In this document: positions 36,731 to 45,713 of the stretch, piece by piece | Layout: each line of letters starts with the position of its first letter | How positions within the stretch are numbered: the stretch's first letter is position 1 | Origin: Aliikangiella marina | GTDB taxonomy: Bacteria > Pseudomonadota > Gammaproteobacteria > Enterobacterales > Kangiellaceae | NCBI RefSeq assembly: GCF_007004765.1 | Contig: NZ_VIKR01000003.1 | Location: 124,001-188,000, forward strand | Direction of reading: 5' to 3' | DNA: 64,000 nt | Position numbers and translations under genes: made by a program | Notes under the pieces: generated by a model | What the model was told of the DNA's origin: nothing | What the model saw: only the letters and a program-made list of their open reading frames with translations | The model's database searches: none

Positions 36731-37073
36731 AATAAAGTCCAAGGTTCGAGGTGGATATCAAATGACGAGTTAATAGTTAGGATTCTCATACTAGATAAGA
36801 GTACTATATAATAGATTTAAGGGTCGAGCTAGGCTCAATATTTATTAATGATTATTTGAAGCGCTTTTGGGCTAAGAGAAGTTTGTTAGAAGACTACTTG
36901 AATGGAAGCAAGGTTGAGGGAAAAAAGGTATTAGATTTAAAATTTAGCGACTCAACTATTTCGCGAAAACTGATAGTTAAAGGTGAGGTTATTAATCAGA
37001 GCGTCAGATAAACGCCGACGCTCTGGAGCAACCTTAAATTGATTGCATGATAGGTCTGCCGAGCAGAAATAAC
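36731..37073. other. gene-poor stretch before the secreted protease
   Basis: Contains the promoter side of the secreted hypothetical gene and a hairpin near 37000. A rightward open stretch of over 60 codons ends at about 37011, but it has no ATG and no Shine-Dalgarno. Confidence 0.4.
36997..37025 (-). terminator. hairpin downstream of the secreted protease gene
   Basis: CAGAGCGTC (36997-37005) and GACGCTCTG (37017-37025) form a perfect 9-bp stem, 49 bases beyond the protease stop on the minus strand. No strong U run follows, so termination is probable rather than certain. Confidence 0.5.
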
Positions 37074-39212
37074 CTACTGAGGGCAAACTTGGAGATTATC
37101 GATCCCAGCTTCAATCAGGTCTCCGCCGCCGCTAGCATCGGCTACTCTAACTCTAAACTGCAAAGTATCACCTGCGTTAGCTGTGAAACTTTCTTGAGTC
37201 CAAGCGGCATTCGACTGTACATCACCGATAGAAACTAGCGAACTATAACTTCCGCCATTTACGGAAACTTCGAGATTGAATCCATCGCCTGCGTCGTCAC
37301 CCGCATCTCTTTGTCCGTGGAAATAATGCAAAGAGACATTCGAGTTGGCAGACACATTATAGATTGGTGAAGTAGTGGTACATTCACCGCCGTCTACGTC
37401 ATCACGACCAGCACTTGAATTTGGTTGAGTATACAAAGCGTTACTACCATCTTGCGCTCCACCAACTTGAGTTGTTACACCGCTATTGACGACTTCTGTT
37501 GGCGAGCCTGAAATAAAGGTGCCTGTACTGCAAGAGCCCCCAGTAGTCCAACCTCCCATACCAGATTCAAAGCTTTCTTCAACATCACAGCTTGATGGCG
37601 GAGGTGTTGATCCTTCTGTGTAATTACCCACGAGACTAACGCCACTGAATGAAGAGTAACCATTAATCATCACATAATATGTGCCGGTTTGTGGGCTAGC
37701 AAAATCACAAGTTTCGTTATTACCATTTCTCCATGGTCGGCAGTCATAACTACTGGTTGTCGGTGCAGAACCAAACTTGACATAAAGGTCGGCATCTCCG
37801 CTACCACCTGAAGTTTGAAAGCTCAAATTAGAGGCGCCAGTTGGAATATCCATGGTGTAATTTAATTGAGTGCCTTGGCTGCCAGACAGATTATTTACCG
37901 CGACACCATTTTCAAGTTCGTTGCCTCCAGGCGGTGGTGGTGGAGGTGTGGTGCCACCTTTAAATCCAGCCATTGTTGCTGCCGTTAAATTAAGCACTCT
38001 CGCGTTATCGTGGCGCGTTGTAGTTCCCATAGCCGCACCATTGCGAGTTTTATTTGGATTCGACCACCAGTTAATTCGAGTACAGCTTGGCGAACAGTTA
38101 TAAGCCATAACGGTTCTCCATCCACCACTTGAATAACGATAGCCGTGACCAAATGCGTAAGGCGTATTGGTTGGATCGGCTTCTGGATTATGGCGAGCTG
38201 ACTGTAAATGACCCACTTCATGCGCGAAAGAGTAGTAGCCGGTTGCACAACCGTGATAAACCGCCGCAAAAGCTGTTGCAGAAGTTGCCCCAATCGCCGA
38301 AGCTAAACCACAGTAATCGGTAACATTGGTTATCAAAATTGCAATGTCGGCACCATACTGGTCTCGCTTACCGTGTACTTCATCCATAACACCATCGCTT
38401 GTATTGCGGAAATAAGAGAGATCAGTATTAAAGTTACTTTCATTATAATTAACCTGATAGGTATGAACTAAAGTCATGGTTGCATCAACTGCGGAATTGT
38501 CATATCCCGTATTGGTCTCTGCAACCGCCAACTCGATTAATCCCTGCATATCAGAAACTGCATTGTTAGCTGCGGCAGTATAAGCCACCAGTACTTTTAT
38601 ATCAGGAGCATTTGCTGATGCCAGTGGTGCGATCAAATCGCTACTTAATAAGTTGTTAATGGCCGCTGACTGATTCGCATTTTGCTCTAAGATCTGCATT
38701 TCAGCAGGTGGATGATCATCGGGCATAAGCGCCTCGTTCATCTCGATAATTTCATGAACGCCATTTTTGACGGGTCTAATTTTATACAATTTACCATCGA
38801 CTCTTACTGAACCAGTGATACCAGTCTCGCGTTTGATTAAGATCGTTTCGTTTTGTCTTTGATTAACTAAAGACATCGTCGATTGACTATCTTTTGCCCG
38901 TCGTAAACCTTTCCAAACCAAACTGCCTTGAGCGTTGGTACTCGCAGAAGACTTATCCAAAGTTAAGTTAATTTTATCATTAAGTTTTAGCGTAATTGCT
39001 TGCGTATCTAATGCCAACACGCCCTGGTTGAGTTGCATTTTCCGCATCGTAACTTCACCAGGCTTTTGGCTATTTAATGGCATGGGTTGGGTTTGCATTA
39101 AACTATTTTTTGATGGGTCGATGCCTTTAAATAAAGGCTCTGCTGCGTTGACTGAAAATACAGTCGTACACGCGAGCAGCGCGGTCGCAACACCGAGTTT
39201 TTTGAGTTTCAT
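37074..39212 (-). CDS. secreted metzincin zinc protease with PPC and C-terminal beta domain
   Basis: 712 residues. A signal peptide ends with SVNAAEP. A propeptide-like region follows, then a catalytic domain with the metzincin zinc site HEVGHLQSARH near residue 330 and a Met-turn (TVMAYNC). After a Pro-rich linker comes a pre-peptidase C-terminal (PPC) domain of about 95 residues (GASNLSFQTSGGSGDADLYV) and a final beta-sandwich (VSLHYFHGQRDAGDDAG) of the MAM/jelly-roll type. It should be a secreted reprolysin-like protease that digests extracellular protein. AAGGAGA precedes the ATG. Confidence 0.9.
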   Translation of the reverse strand: MKLKKLGVATALLACTTVFSVNAAEPLFKGIDPSKNSLMQTQPMPLNSQKPGEVTMRKMQLNQGVLALDTQAITLKLNDKINLTLDKSSASTNAQGSLVWKGLRRAKDSQSTMSLVNQRQNETILIKRETGITGSVRVDGKLYKIRPVKNGVHEIIEMNEALMPDDHPPAEMQILEQNANQSAAINNLLSSDLIAPLASANAPDIKVLVAYTAAANNAVSDMQGLIELAVAETNTGYDNSAVDATMTLVHTYQVNYNESNFNTDLSYFRNTSDGVMDEVHGKRDQYGADIAILITNVTDYCGLASAIGATSATAFAAVYHGCATGYYSFAHEVGHLQSARHNPEADPTNTPYAFGHGYRYSSGGWRTVMAYNCSPSCTRINWWSNPNKTRNGAAMGTTTRHDNARVLNLTAATMAGFKGGTTPPPPPPGGNELENGVAVNNLSGSQGTQLNYTMDIPTGASNLSFQTSGGSGDADLYVKFGSAPTTSSYDCRPWRNGNNETCDFASPQTGTYYVMINGYSSFSGVSLVGNYTEGSTPPPSSCDVEESFESGMGGWTTGGSCSTGTFISGSPTEVVNSGVTTQVGGAQDGSNALYTQPNSSAGRDDVDGGECTTTSPIYNVSANSNVSLHYFHGQRDAGDDAGDGFNLEVSVNGGSYSSLVSIGDVQSNAAWTQESFTANAGDTLQFRVRVADASGGGDLIEAGIDNLQVCPQ

Positions 39213-39586
39213 TGCTGTTCTCCTTAAGACTTATTGTTATTAATTGAATATTGAGAAATTTCAATTGATGTTGTTATGTAGGTTTTTTATTGCAGGGTGG
39301 GTCCTAAATCACCACTGCAAATCCATTATTGACAAGGGAATGAACAGTGGCTGTATAAAATTCACGCAAAAAATGTGAATTTTCCACTAGCAACAAGCTG
39401 GGTATCGCTAATACAAATATGATTGATTATTTTACGCCGTAAAATTAAAAAATGATTTGGTTAATGAGATGTTGGCGTTTTGGCAAAGGGAATAGCAGGT
39501 AAAACAATAGATTAAAAGAAAATGAAACTGCTCCAAGCAACTGTTCACTTGGAGCCTATCGTTTTTGACGAGTTTGAAGCATCTAC
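39213..39586. other. intergenic region between the secreted protease and the his operon end
   Basis: No gene seen. Holds the protease promoter on the left and the his terminator hairpin at 39530-39555 on the right. Confidence 0.5.
39530..39555 (-). terminator. his operon terminator hairpin
   Basis: GCTCCAAG and CTTGGAGC (8 bp, exact) around a 10-base loop, 32 bases beyond the hisD stop on the minus strand, followed by a broken U-rich stretch. Confidence 0.6.
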
Positions 39587-40792
39587 TTATTGACAACGCG
39601 CTACGAGACTTTGGAAATGAAACTCCAAACCTTCTGCTTTAGCTAAGTGTTTCGCAGCTTCAGAAAGTGTTTCTCGGCCTTGTTTATTGACCTGTTGAAT
39701 CGTCTGTATTTTCACAAAAGTATTAACGCTAAGCCCACCTGTTTGTTTCGCATAACCTAACGTCGGCAGAGTGTGATTTGGACCACTGATATAATCGCCC
39801 AATGCGACAGCACTATTCGCTCCAATAAATAACGAACCATAATTATTCAGCTCATCTGCCTTAACCGCATTGTGGCATAGCATGAGATGTTCGGGCGCGT
39901 AGTCTTCACTGAAAGCAATCATATCTGCTTTGTTATTTGCATAGACAAGAGCAACTTGCTCATTTTTAATCAGCTCGCGAGTGTCCTTATTTTTTTCCAA
40001 ATAACTGAGCATCTCAGTTAACCAACTTTGACTATCACTGACGATTAATGAACAGGCATTGGGGTCGTGCTCAGCTTGCGCAAGCGCGTCTAAAGCGAGC
40101 CAATCAATAGGCTGCTGATCATCACAAATAGCCATCAGCTCACTCGGGCCAGCAAGACCATCAATTTTAACTTTACTTTGAACTTGACGCTTGGCTTCGT
40201 TCACCCAAGCATTACCTGGGCCGACGATTAAATCAACAGGCTCAATAGATTGATACCCGTTGGTTAACGCGCCAACTGCTTGTACGCCGCCAAGTTTTAC
40301 GAATTGGGTAGCGCCAGCTAAAGAAGCAGCAGCAAGGATCGCCGGGTGATCGGAGGGTGAACAAGCAACACGAGATGAACAACCTACAACCCTTGCTGGA
40401 ATCAATGTCATGAGTGCAGTTGATATTAGTGGGAAACGACCTCCCGGGATATAGGCGCCGACTTTTTCAATCGGCTTAACCGCTTGCCCAAAAAAACCGT
40501 AGTCATCTTCAAACTGTCGACTGGTTAAACTCTCAAACTGAAACTCCGCGAATCGACGAATCCGCTTTGCAGCTAATTGAATAGCATTTGATAACTCAGC
40601 ATCTAACTGATATTCGTCAAATGATTTTAGTTCAATAAACTCCGGTTTTTGACCATCGAATTTCTCAGCATAACGCTCGATTGCTGTATCGCCTTCATCG
40701 GCGATATCATTGAGTATAGTGGCGACTGAATCAATAAGCGTTGAATCGTCTGCAAAGCGAGGTCTTTGCCAATTCTGGGCTTTAGTTATCAT
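39587..40792 (-). CDS. hisD: histidinol dehydrogenase
   Basis: 401 residues, about 30 shorter than E. coli HisD. It carries out the last two steps of histidine synthesis, oxidising histidinol to histidine with two NAD. Visible motifs are KVGAYIPGGRFPLISTALMT, VDLIVGPGNAWVNEAKRQV, IDGLAGPSELMAICDDQQP, DALAQAEHDPNACSLIVSD, the EDYAPEHLML zinc region and YISGPNHTLPTLGYAKQ. The conserved Glu and His residues are kept. It overlaps the end of the hisA/I/E gene by 11 bases and has its own GAGGAG. It is the last gene of the operon, whereas in many gammaproteobacteria it is second. Confidence 0.93.
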   Translation of the reverse strand: MITKAQNWQRPRFADDSTLIDSVATILNDIADEGDTAIERYAEKFDGQKPEFIELKSFDEYQLDAELSNAIQLAAKRIRRFAEFQFESLTSRQFEDDYGFFGQAVKPIEKVGAYIPGGRFPLISTALMTLIPARVVGCSSRVACSPSDHPAILAAASLAGATQFVKLGGVQAVGALTNGYQSIEPVDLIVGPGNAWVNEAKRQVQSKVKIDGLAGPSELMAICDDQQPIDWLALDALAQAEHDPNACSLIVSDSQSWLTEMLSYLEKNKDTRELIKNEQVALVYANNKADMIAFSEDYAPEHLMLCHNAVKADELNNYGSLFIGANSAVALGDYISGPNHTLPTLGYAKQTGGLSVNTFVKIQTIQQVNKQGRETLSEAAKHLAKAEGLEFHFQSLVARCQ

Positions 40793-42017
40793 TAAAGCGA
40801 CTCCTCAGTTCATCATTGATAGCTTTGATATCAACGCCTTTAGCCAGGGCATCAGTCAGCGCAAAGAAGATTAAATCAGCCGCTTCCCAGCGAACCTCAT
40901 CATAGTCTTGGGCTTCGATCAACTCTTCAGCTTCCTCGCGAATTTTTTCAGCTCGCAACTCGGCTGATTGAAAAAGTTTTGCCGAGTAAGAAGCTTCAGA
41001 AGACTCCGTTTTTCGCTTGGTAAGTAAACTGGTTAAGCGGTTAAGATCAAATCCTTTAACTTGCGAAGCAAAACAACTATAACGATCAAAATGGCAAGCG
41101 TTGCCCAATTGCTTTACGCGAAACAAAATGGTATCACCATCACAATCGACATCAGCGCTGATCAATTCTTGCTGATTACCGCTGGTCAGTCCCTTTTCCC
41201 ACAATTCTTTACGACTTCGACTCCAATAGGTCCCTTTACGGGTCGTTAACGCTTTGGTTAAAGAGTCTGCGTTAGAATAAGCCATCATAAGCACTTTGTT
41301 TGTATCGACGTCTTGGACAATAGTTGGAACCAATGGCGCTTTTACGAAATCGACTTGAGTCAAGAAACAGTCGACCAATTTAAGCTTACCGGTATAAATT
41401 GACATGCCGATCTGACCGTTGGCACCTAGCTTAGTAAACCAATCGATATCATCTAAAGTTGTAATACCACCGGCAACTGTTACTGGCACTGGTGAGGTTT
41501 TGACGACTTGTTCAATTCGCTCTCGGTCTAGTCCTTGTAATAATCCTTCTTTTTCGACTTGTGTATACAAAAACTCGCTACAGTTTTGTGCGAGTTCCGG
41601 AATTAAGTCGAGAACTTTTTCACCTTCAGTATTTTTCCAACCTTGAGTCGACCAGTAATCGCCTTTCGCATCGATCGCGAAGATGAGAGATTCTTTGGAG
41701 ATATTTTTTACCCAATCTTGACGACAGTTTGTGCCGATAATAATTTTAGTTGCTCCCGCCTTGATATATTCTTTGGCGGTATCTAAATCACGAATCCCTC
41801 CGCCAACTCGGCAAGGTCTGACATTAAGCAACTGCTTGATTAAATCTTTATTGTTGCCATGGCCGAGCGCAGCATCTAAATCGATGATGGCGACTTCGCC
41901 GTAAATTGAAAATTCTTCGAGTAATTCAAAGACGTCATCACGTTCGAGAACTTTATTTTTACCCTGTTTTAGTTGAACAGCCTTGCCATTCATTAAATCA
42001 ATTGATGGAATTAACAT
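40782..42017 (-). CDS. hisA/hisI/hisE: trifunctional HisA-HisI-HisE fusion (phosphoribosylformimino isomerase, PRA-cyclohydrolase, PRA-pyrophosphohydrolase)
   Basis: 411 residues holding three enzymes. Residues 1-225 are HisA: start MLIPSIDLMNGKAVQLKQG with the catalytic Asp, VGGGIRDLDTAKEYIKAGA, and the second Asp in FAIDAKGDYW. Residues about 226-318 are HisI: DTNKVLMMAYSN, ADVDCDGDTILFRVKQLGNA with metal ligands, and CHFDRYSCF. Residues about 325-411 are HisE: REEAEELIEAQDYDEVRWEA followed by ADLIFFALTDALAK. Together they perform steps 2, 3 and 4 of the pathway. HisIE fusions are common; HisA joined to HisIE in one chain is unusual. AGGAAA precedes the ATG. Confidence 0.93.
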   Translation of the reverse strand: MLIPSIDLMNGKAVQLKQGKNKVLERDDVFELLEEFSIYGEVAIIDLDAALGHGNNKDLIKQLLNVRPCRVGGGIRDLDTAKEYIKAGATKIIIGTNCRQDWVKNISKESLIFAIDAKGDYWSTQGWKNTEGEKVLDLIPELAQNCSEFLYTQVEKEGLLQGLDRERIEQVVKTSPVPVTVAGGITTLDDIDWFTKLGANGQIGMSIYTGKLKLVDCFLTQVDFVKAPLVPTIVQDVDTNKVLMMAYSNADSLTKALTTRKGTYWSRSRKELWEKGLTSGNQQELISADVDCDGDTILFRVKQLGNACHFDRYSCFASQVKGFDLNRLTSLLTKRKTESSEASYSAKLFQSAELRAEKIREEAEELIEAQDYDEVRWEAADLIFFALTDALAKGVDIKAINDELRSRFNDN

Positions 42018-42089
42018 ATTGTTTCCTACGAATTAAATTTTTATTCCCTAATCAAGGGGCAATCAAATATTTTGGTTTGAAGTTAATCA

Positions 42090-42863
42090 CTAGCGCACTT
42101 TCAAACCCTTGTTGCTTAGATATTGTTTTACCTGGCCAACAGTATATTCGCCAGAATGGAACATCCCTGCGGCCAAGCAAGCATCTGCACCATTTTTGAA
42201 TGCATCGTAAAAATGCTGCTCGTTCTTTGCGCCACCAGAAGCGATTACTTGGACAGGGACTTGCTCACTGACTTGATTCGTGAGCTGAGTATCAAAGCCA
42301 GAACCTGTGCCATCTTTATGCATAGCGGTTAAAAGAATTTCTCCTGCGCCTCGCTCTGCAACTTCTTTAGTCCAACTAAAAAACTGATTTTCAACTCTAT
42401 CTCTGCCACCGTTAATGTAAACACCGAGATCATCGCCTTGTTTATCAACATCAATTGCGACGACAACACATTGGCTACCATAAGCGACAGCCGTCTGATT
42501 AATGATTTCCGGTTTTAATATTGCTGTGGTATTGAGCGCAACTTTGTCTGCGCCGGCATCAAGAAATGCCTTAACGTCATCAAGTTTTTTTAAACCGCCA
42601 CCAACAGTAAAAGGGATCGACAAATTCTTAGCAATATCGGTAACTAGTTTTAGTGCGGTTGGGCGTCTTTCATTACTGGCAGAAATATCGAGAAAAACTA
42701 ACTCATCAGCCCCTTGGGCTTCATAAGCAAGTGCAAGCTCGATTGGATCACCCATATCACGTAGCTGTTTGAAGTTGGTACCTTTTACAACCCGACCTTT
42801 ATCCACATCAAGACAAACAATGATACGAGGCATTAAATCATTTTTCGGATCATTAAACTGCAT
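42090..42863 (-). CDS. hisF: imidazole glycerol phosphate synthase, cyclase subunit
   Basis: 257 residues, a TIM barrel. The catalytic Asp residues lie in RIIVCLDVDKGRVVKG and in the GEILLTAMHKDGTGSGFD stretch, where most HisF have NSMDRDGTxxG; here Met-His-Lys-Asp replaces Met-Asp-Arg-Asp, but the final Asp is kept. VGGGLKKLDDVKAFLDAGAD and IASGGAKNEQHFYDAF are typical phosphate-binding regions. With HisH it makes IGP and AICAR. The ATG at 42863 is favoured over an internal Met because AAGGAG sits before it; it overlaps the end of hisH by 11 bases. Confidence 0.95.
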   Translation of the reverse strand: MQFNDPKNDLMPRIIVCLDVDKGRVVKGTNFKQLRDMGDPIELALAYEAQGADELVFLDISASNERRPTALKLVTDIAKNLSIPFTVGGGLKKLDDVKAFLDAGADKVALNTTAILKPEIINQTAVAYGSQCVVVAIDVDKQGDDLGVYINGGRDRVENQFFSWTKEVAERGAGEILLTAMHKDGTGSGFDTQLTNQVSEQVPVQVIASGGAKNEQHFYDAFKNGADACLAAGMFHSGEYTVGQVKQYLSNKGLKVR

Positions 42864-43455
42864 CGTCGGTAACTCCTTCCTTCAGCGACTGATTCAAAGC
42901 CATTGCAATAATCTCACTACCTTGTTGACTAGATTTCTCTGGGTGAAACTGAACACCAATAAAGTTGCCATTTTTAACAGCTGCGCAAAATTGCTCGCCG
43001 TAAGTTGTATTTGCAATTGAATATTCCGACGCCTTAACAGCATAACTATTGACAAAATAAACTTTAGCATTGGGCCATACATTGCTCGTCAGATTAGCCC
43101 ATCCAACCATTGGCTTTTTTGGAAAGTCGAGCGCCTGAGCTTGCCCTTTGAACCAAGCTAACCCGGCAATGCCCGGATCTTCATCACTGGCTTCAAAAAA
43201 GATTTGCATACCAACGCAAATACCAAAAATGGGCAGGTTGGTTTTACGTGCGTCGTTGAGATACTCATCCCAACCATTAGCAATGATATTTTTCATCACG
43301 GTACCAAAGCGACCCTGTCCTGGGATGACAATTGCATCGTATTGCTCGTTCGAAGGGGTCTCTTCAATGGTTGAGAGAAATCCCAAGCGCTCTATAGCTG
43401 CCTGCAAACTAAAAAGGTTACCGGCTTTAGTGTCAATAATGAGTACTTTCTTCAT
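42853..43455 (-). CDS. hisH: imidazole glycerol phosphate synthase, glutaminase subunit
   Basis: About 200 residues, class I glutamine amidotransferase. It starts at MKKVLIIDTKAGNLFSLQAA, as in the family; the open frame upstream runs into hisB. The catalytic Cys is in FGICVGMQIFFEAS, and the His/Glu pair is in VQFHPEKSSQQG. It feeds ammonia to HisF. It begins 7 bases after the hisB stop and overlaps hisF by 11 bases. Confidence 0.95.
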   Translation of the reverse strand: MKKVLIIDTKAGNLFSLQAAIERLGFLSTIEETPSNEQYDAIVIPGQGRFGTVMKNIIANGWDEYLNDARKTNLPIFGICVGMQIFFEASDEDPGIAGLAWFKGQAQALDFPKKPMVGWANLTSNVWPNAKVYFVNSYAVKASEYSIANTTYGEQFCAAVKNGNFIGVQFHPEKSSQQGSEIIAMALNQSLKEGVTDDAV

Positions 43456-43462
43456 AACTAGC

Positions 43463-44053
43463 CTACAGCATTCCCTTAGTTGTATTTTCTCCACTCGCTG
43501 GCGATAAAGCTTCACGCAGCGCATAGGCTACAGCTTTAAAGCATCCTTCAGCTAAGTGATGGTTGTTGCGGAAGTACATCGGTTTAATGTGCAAAGTGAT
43601 TGCCGCATTAGTCGCTAAGGTATTAAAAAAATGTTCGAACATTTCGGTACTGATTGAGCCAAGATTTTCTCGAGTAAATGTTAGCTCGCCGACGTAGATT
43701 CCTCGGCCAGATAAATCCACCGCACACATGATTAATGCTTCGTCCATTGGCAGCAGTCTTTGTCCGTAGCGTTGCATCGAGGCTAAGGCTCGCCAGCTTT
43801 GCTGAAGGGCGTCACCCAAGCAAATTGCGATATCTTCTACCGTGTGATGGTCATCCACATCAGTATCGCCATTGACTTCAATAGATAAATCCCATCGACC
43901 ATGAGAGGCAAGTTGCTCTAACATATGATCGAGAAATCGAATACCTGTATTAATGCTGATTTTTTGTGAACCTTGAATATTGAGAGCTAATTTAATATCG
44001 GTCTCTTTAGTTTGGCGATTCACGACTATTGTTTTTATTACCGAATCGGACAT
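43463..44053 (-). CDS. hisB: imidazoleglycerol-phosphate dehydratase (monofunctional)
   Basis: About 196 residues, the size of stand-alone HisB dehydratases rather than the bifunctional enteric HisB. Metal-binding motifs are intact: RFLDHMLEQLASHGRWDL, DVDDHHTVEDIAICLGDAL and RNNHHLAEGCFKAVAYALRE. It lacks the N-terminal phosphatase domain found in E. coli HisB; a phosphatase is instead fused to HisC just upstream. ATG at 44053 chosen over a TTG two codons earlier; it overlaps the end of hisC/HAD by 16 bases. Confidence 0.95.
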   Translation of the reverse strand: MSDSVIKTIVVNRQTKETDIKLALNIQGSQKISINTGIRFLDHMLEQLASHGRWDLSIEVNGDTDVDDHHTVEDIAICLGDALQQSWRALASMQRYGQRLLPMDEALIMCAVDLSGRGIYVGELTFTRENLGSISTEMFEHFFNTLATNAAITLHIKPMYFRNNHHLAEGCFKAVAYALREALSPASGENTTKGML

Positions 44054-45696
44054 AACCAATCCTCCAGTTCATTGATATTATTGAGTACAACATCGGCACC
44101 GGCTTGATAAAGTGTTGCGGCGTTTTGACTGCCAATACCGATGGCGAGTGAATTCGAGGCGTTGGCGGCTTGCATATCGTCGGGATTGTCGCCGCACATC
44201 CAGCTGAAATTTGAGTATTTGCTTTGTAATTTTTCTATTCCTTCTGGGGAGGGTTTTGCTTCTGTAACATCATCAAGACTAACAATATCGACATCTTCAA
44301 ATCCGACTAATTTCGTCCCTGCATTCGCTTCAAATCTGGGGCGGCCAGTCACAATTGCAAAACGGGTTTCAGATTTGCGGTTAATTTGACTGACTAATTG
44401 AGCATCAATCATTGGCGTTTCATTAGCAACCAGTCCATCATTGTTTTCACCTAAATAGATTTTCTGGAATGCGTCGGTTACCGCGTCTAAAGTAAAGTCA
44501 AAACCCCGATCGCTTAATAATTTTTGAGTAACAATCCAGTCATTATTGTAGCCCCCTGCATTTTTGAGCGACTCGATGTCTTCACTGGTAACCTTAATGT
44601 CGGATAGCAATGCAACGGTCGCAATTATTGTTGCTTCGTAGCTACCAGAAGTATCAACTAAAACACCGTCCATATCGAGACAAATAAGCTTTGGCGCAAG
44701 CGCTTGGTTTAATAAGCTCTGTAACCTTTCAAGCTCATACGGAATGGTAATACGCAAACAATTCTGCATAAGTTCATCAGTGAACGATCGGACTAAAACG
44801 CCATTTTTTGCGAGAAAAGATTTTGTCGCGAGAGCTTGTTGAGCTGGTAAACGTATTGCGACAAAGTTCGCTTCACTGGGCAATACTTCGATACCGAGAT
44901 CATTGAGCCAGCGAGATAGCGTATCGCGGTTTTGTTGAATCGTCTTACAATATTGTTTAACTTCTTCTCGGTTCGACTCTGCCAACGCGGTTTCTGCAAC
45001 AGTCAAACTAGGCTGAGGTACATTGAAAGGCATGCAACGATCGACAAAACCTTTGATCAAGTTTTCGCTCCCAAGTAAATATCCAAGACGAATACCTGCC
45101 AGTCCAAAAGCTTTGGAGAATGTTCTTAAGATAACCAAATTATTGTATCGATTAAGGAGCTCGATTGATTCACTGGGTTTATCAAAAAAGCCGCTGCTAA
45201 ACTCGATATAAGCTTCATCTAAGAATACCCAGCCACCACTTTCTTTTGCGGTTTTTAGAATCGTTTCAACATTGGCTAAACTGATCATTTCTCCTGTCGG
45301 GTTATTGGGGCGAGTGATGATGGTGATTGATGATGAATTTTGTTTAATGGCTTCAAGGGTTGCATTGATGTCAATTGATAAGTCGTCTTGGGGTGCAATC
45401 AATTGCGAATCGAGCTGCCAACTCTCAACTCCCCATGTGTACTGCGAGAAAGCAGGTAATGGTAAGATTAATTTTCCGGTTTCTTTTATCAAGCGCATCA
45501 AAATCATGATGCCCTCATCGCCGCCATTAGTGCATAAAACTTGATTTGCTTGCAAGCCGTTAAGATCTGCAAGCTGTTTTTCAAGTTTGCTACGGTCGGG
45601 ATAGAGCCATAAGTCTCTGCCGTAAATATCATTATTGGCTAATGGACTCGTGGCATCACTGCGTTCATTAAAATCCAACTTAAGCGTTTTAGTCAT
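44038..45696 (-). CDS. hisC: histidinol-phosphate aminotransferase fused to a HAD-family phosphatase
   Basis: 552 residues. Residues 1-335 are HisC, a class II PLP aminotransferase: KLDFNERSDATSPL, ITRPNNPTGEMISL, VFLDEAYIEFS and the PLP-Lys in RTFSKAFGLAGIRLGYLLG. Residues about 336-552 are a HAD-IA phosphatase: motif I LICLDMDGVLVDTSGSY, motif II near FAIVTGRPRFEANAG, motif III in the EAKPSP stretch, and CGDNPDDMQAANAS. The operon has no other histidinol-phosphate phosphatase, so the HAD part is the natural candidate for that step. AAGGAC precedes the ATG; the end overlaps hisB. Confidence 0.93.
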   Translation of the reverse strand: MTKTLKLDFNERSDATSPLANNDIYGRDLWLYPDRSKLEKQLADLNGLQANQVLCTNGGDEGIMILMRLIKETGKLILPLPAFSQYTWGVESWQLDSQLIAPQDDLSIDINATLEAIKQNSSSITIITRPNNPTGEMISLANVETILKTAKESGGWVFLDEAYIEFSSGFFDKPSESIELLNRYNNLVILRTFSKAFGLAGIRLGYLLGSENLIKGFVDRCMPFNVPQPSLTVAETALAESNREEVKQYCKTIQQNRDTLSRWLNDLGIEVLPSEANFVAIRLPAQQALATKSFLAKNGVLVRSFTDELMQNCLRITIPYELERLQSLLNQALAPKLICLDMDGVLVDTSGSYEATIIATVALLSDIKVTSEDIESLKNAGGYNNDWIVTQKLLSDRGFDFTLDAVTDAFQKIYLGENNDGLVANETPMIDAQLVSQINRKSETRFAIVTGRPRFEANAGTKLVGFEDVDIVSLDDVTEAKPSPEGIEKLQSKYSNFSWMCGDNPDDMQAANASNSLAIGIGSQNAATLYQAGADVVLNNINELEDWLCPIR

Positions 45697-45713
45697 GAGG
45701 TCTTGTCCTTTAA

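Noticed and set aside
36783-37011. Rightward open stretch of over 60 codons before the secreted protease
   Set aside because: No ATG, no Shine-Dalgarno, and its end overlaps the hairpin at 36997-37025; could be a relic but I cannot support it.
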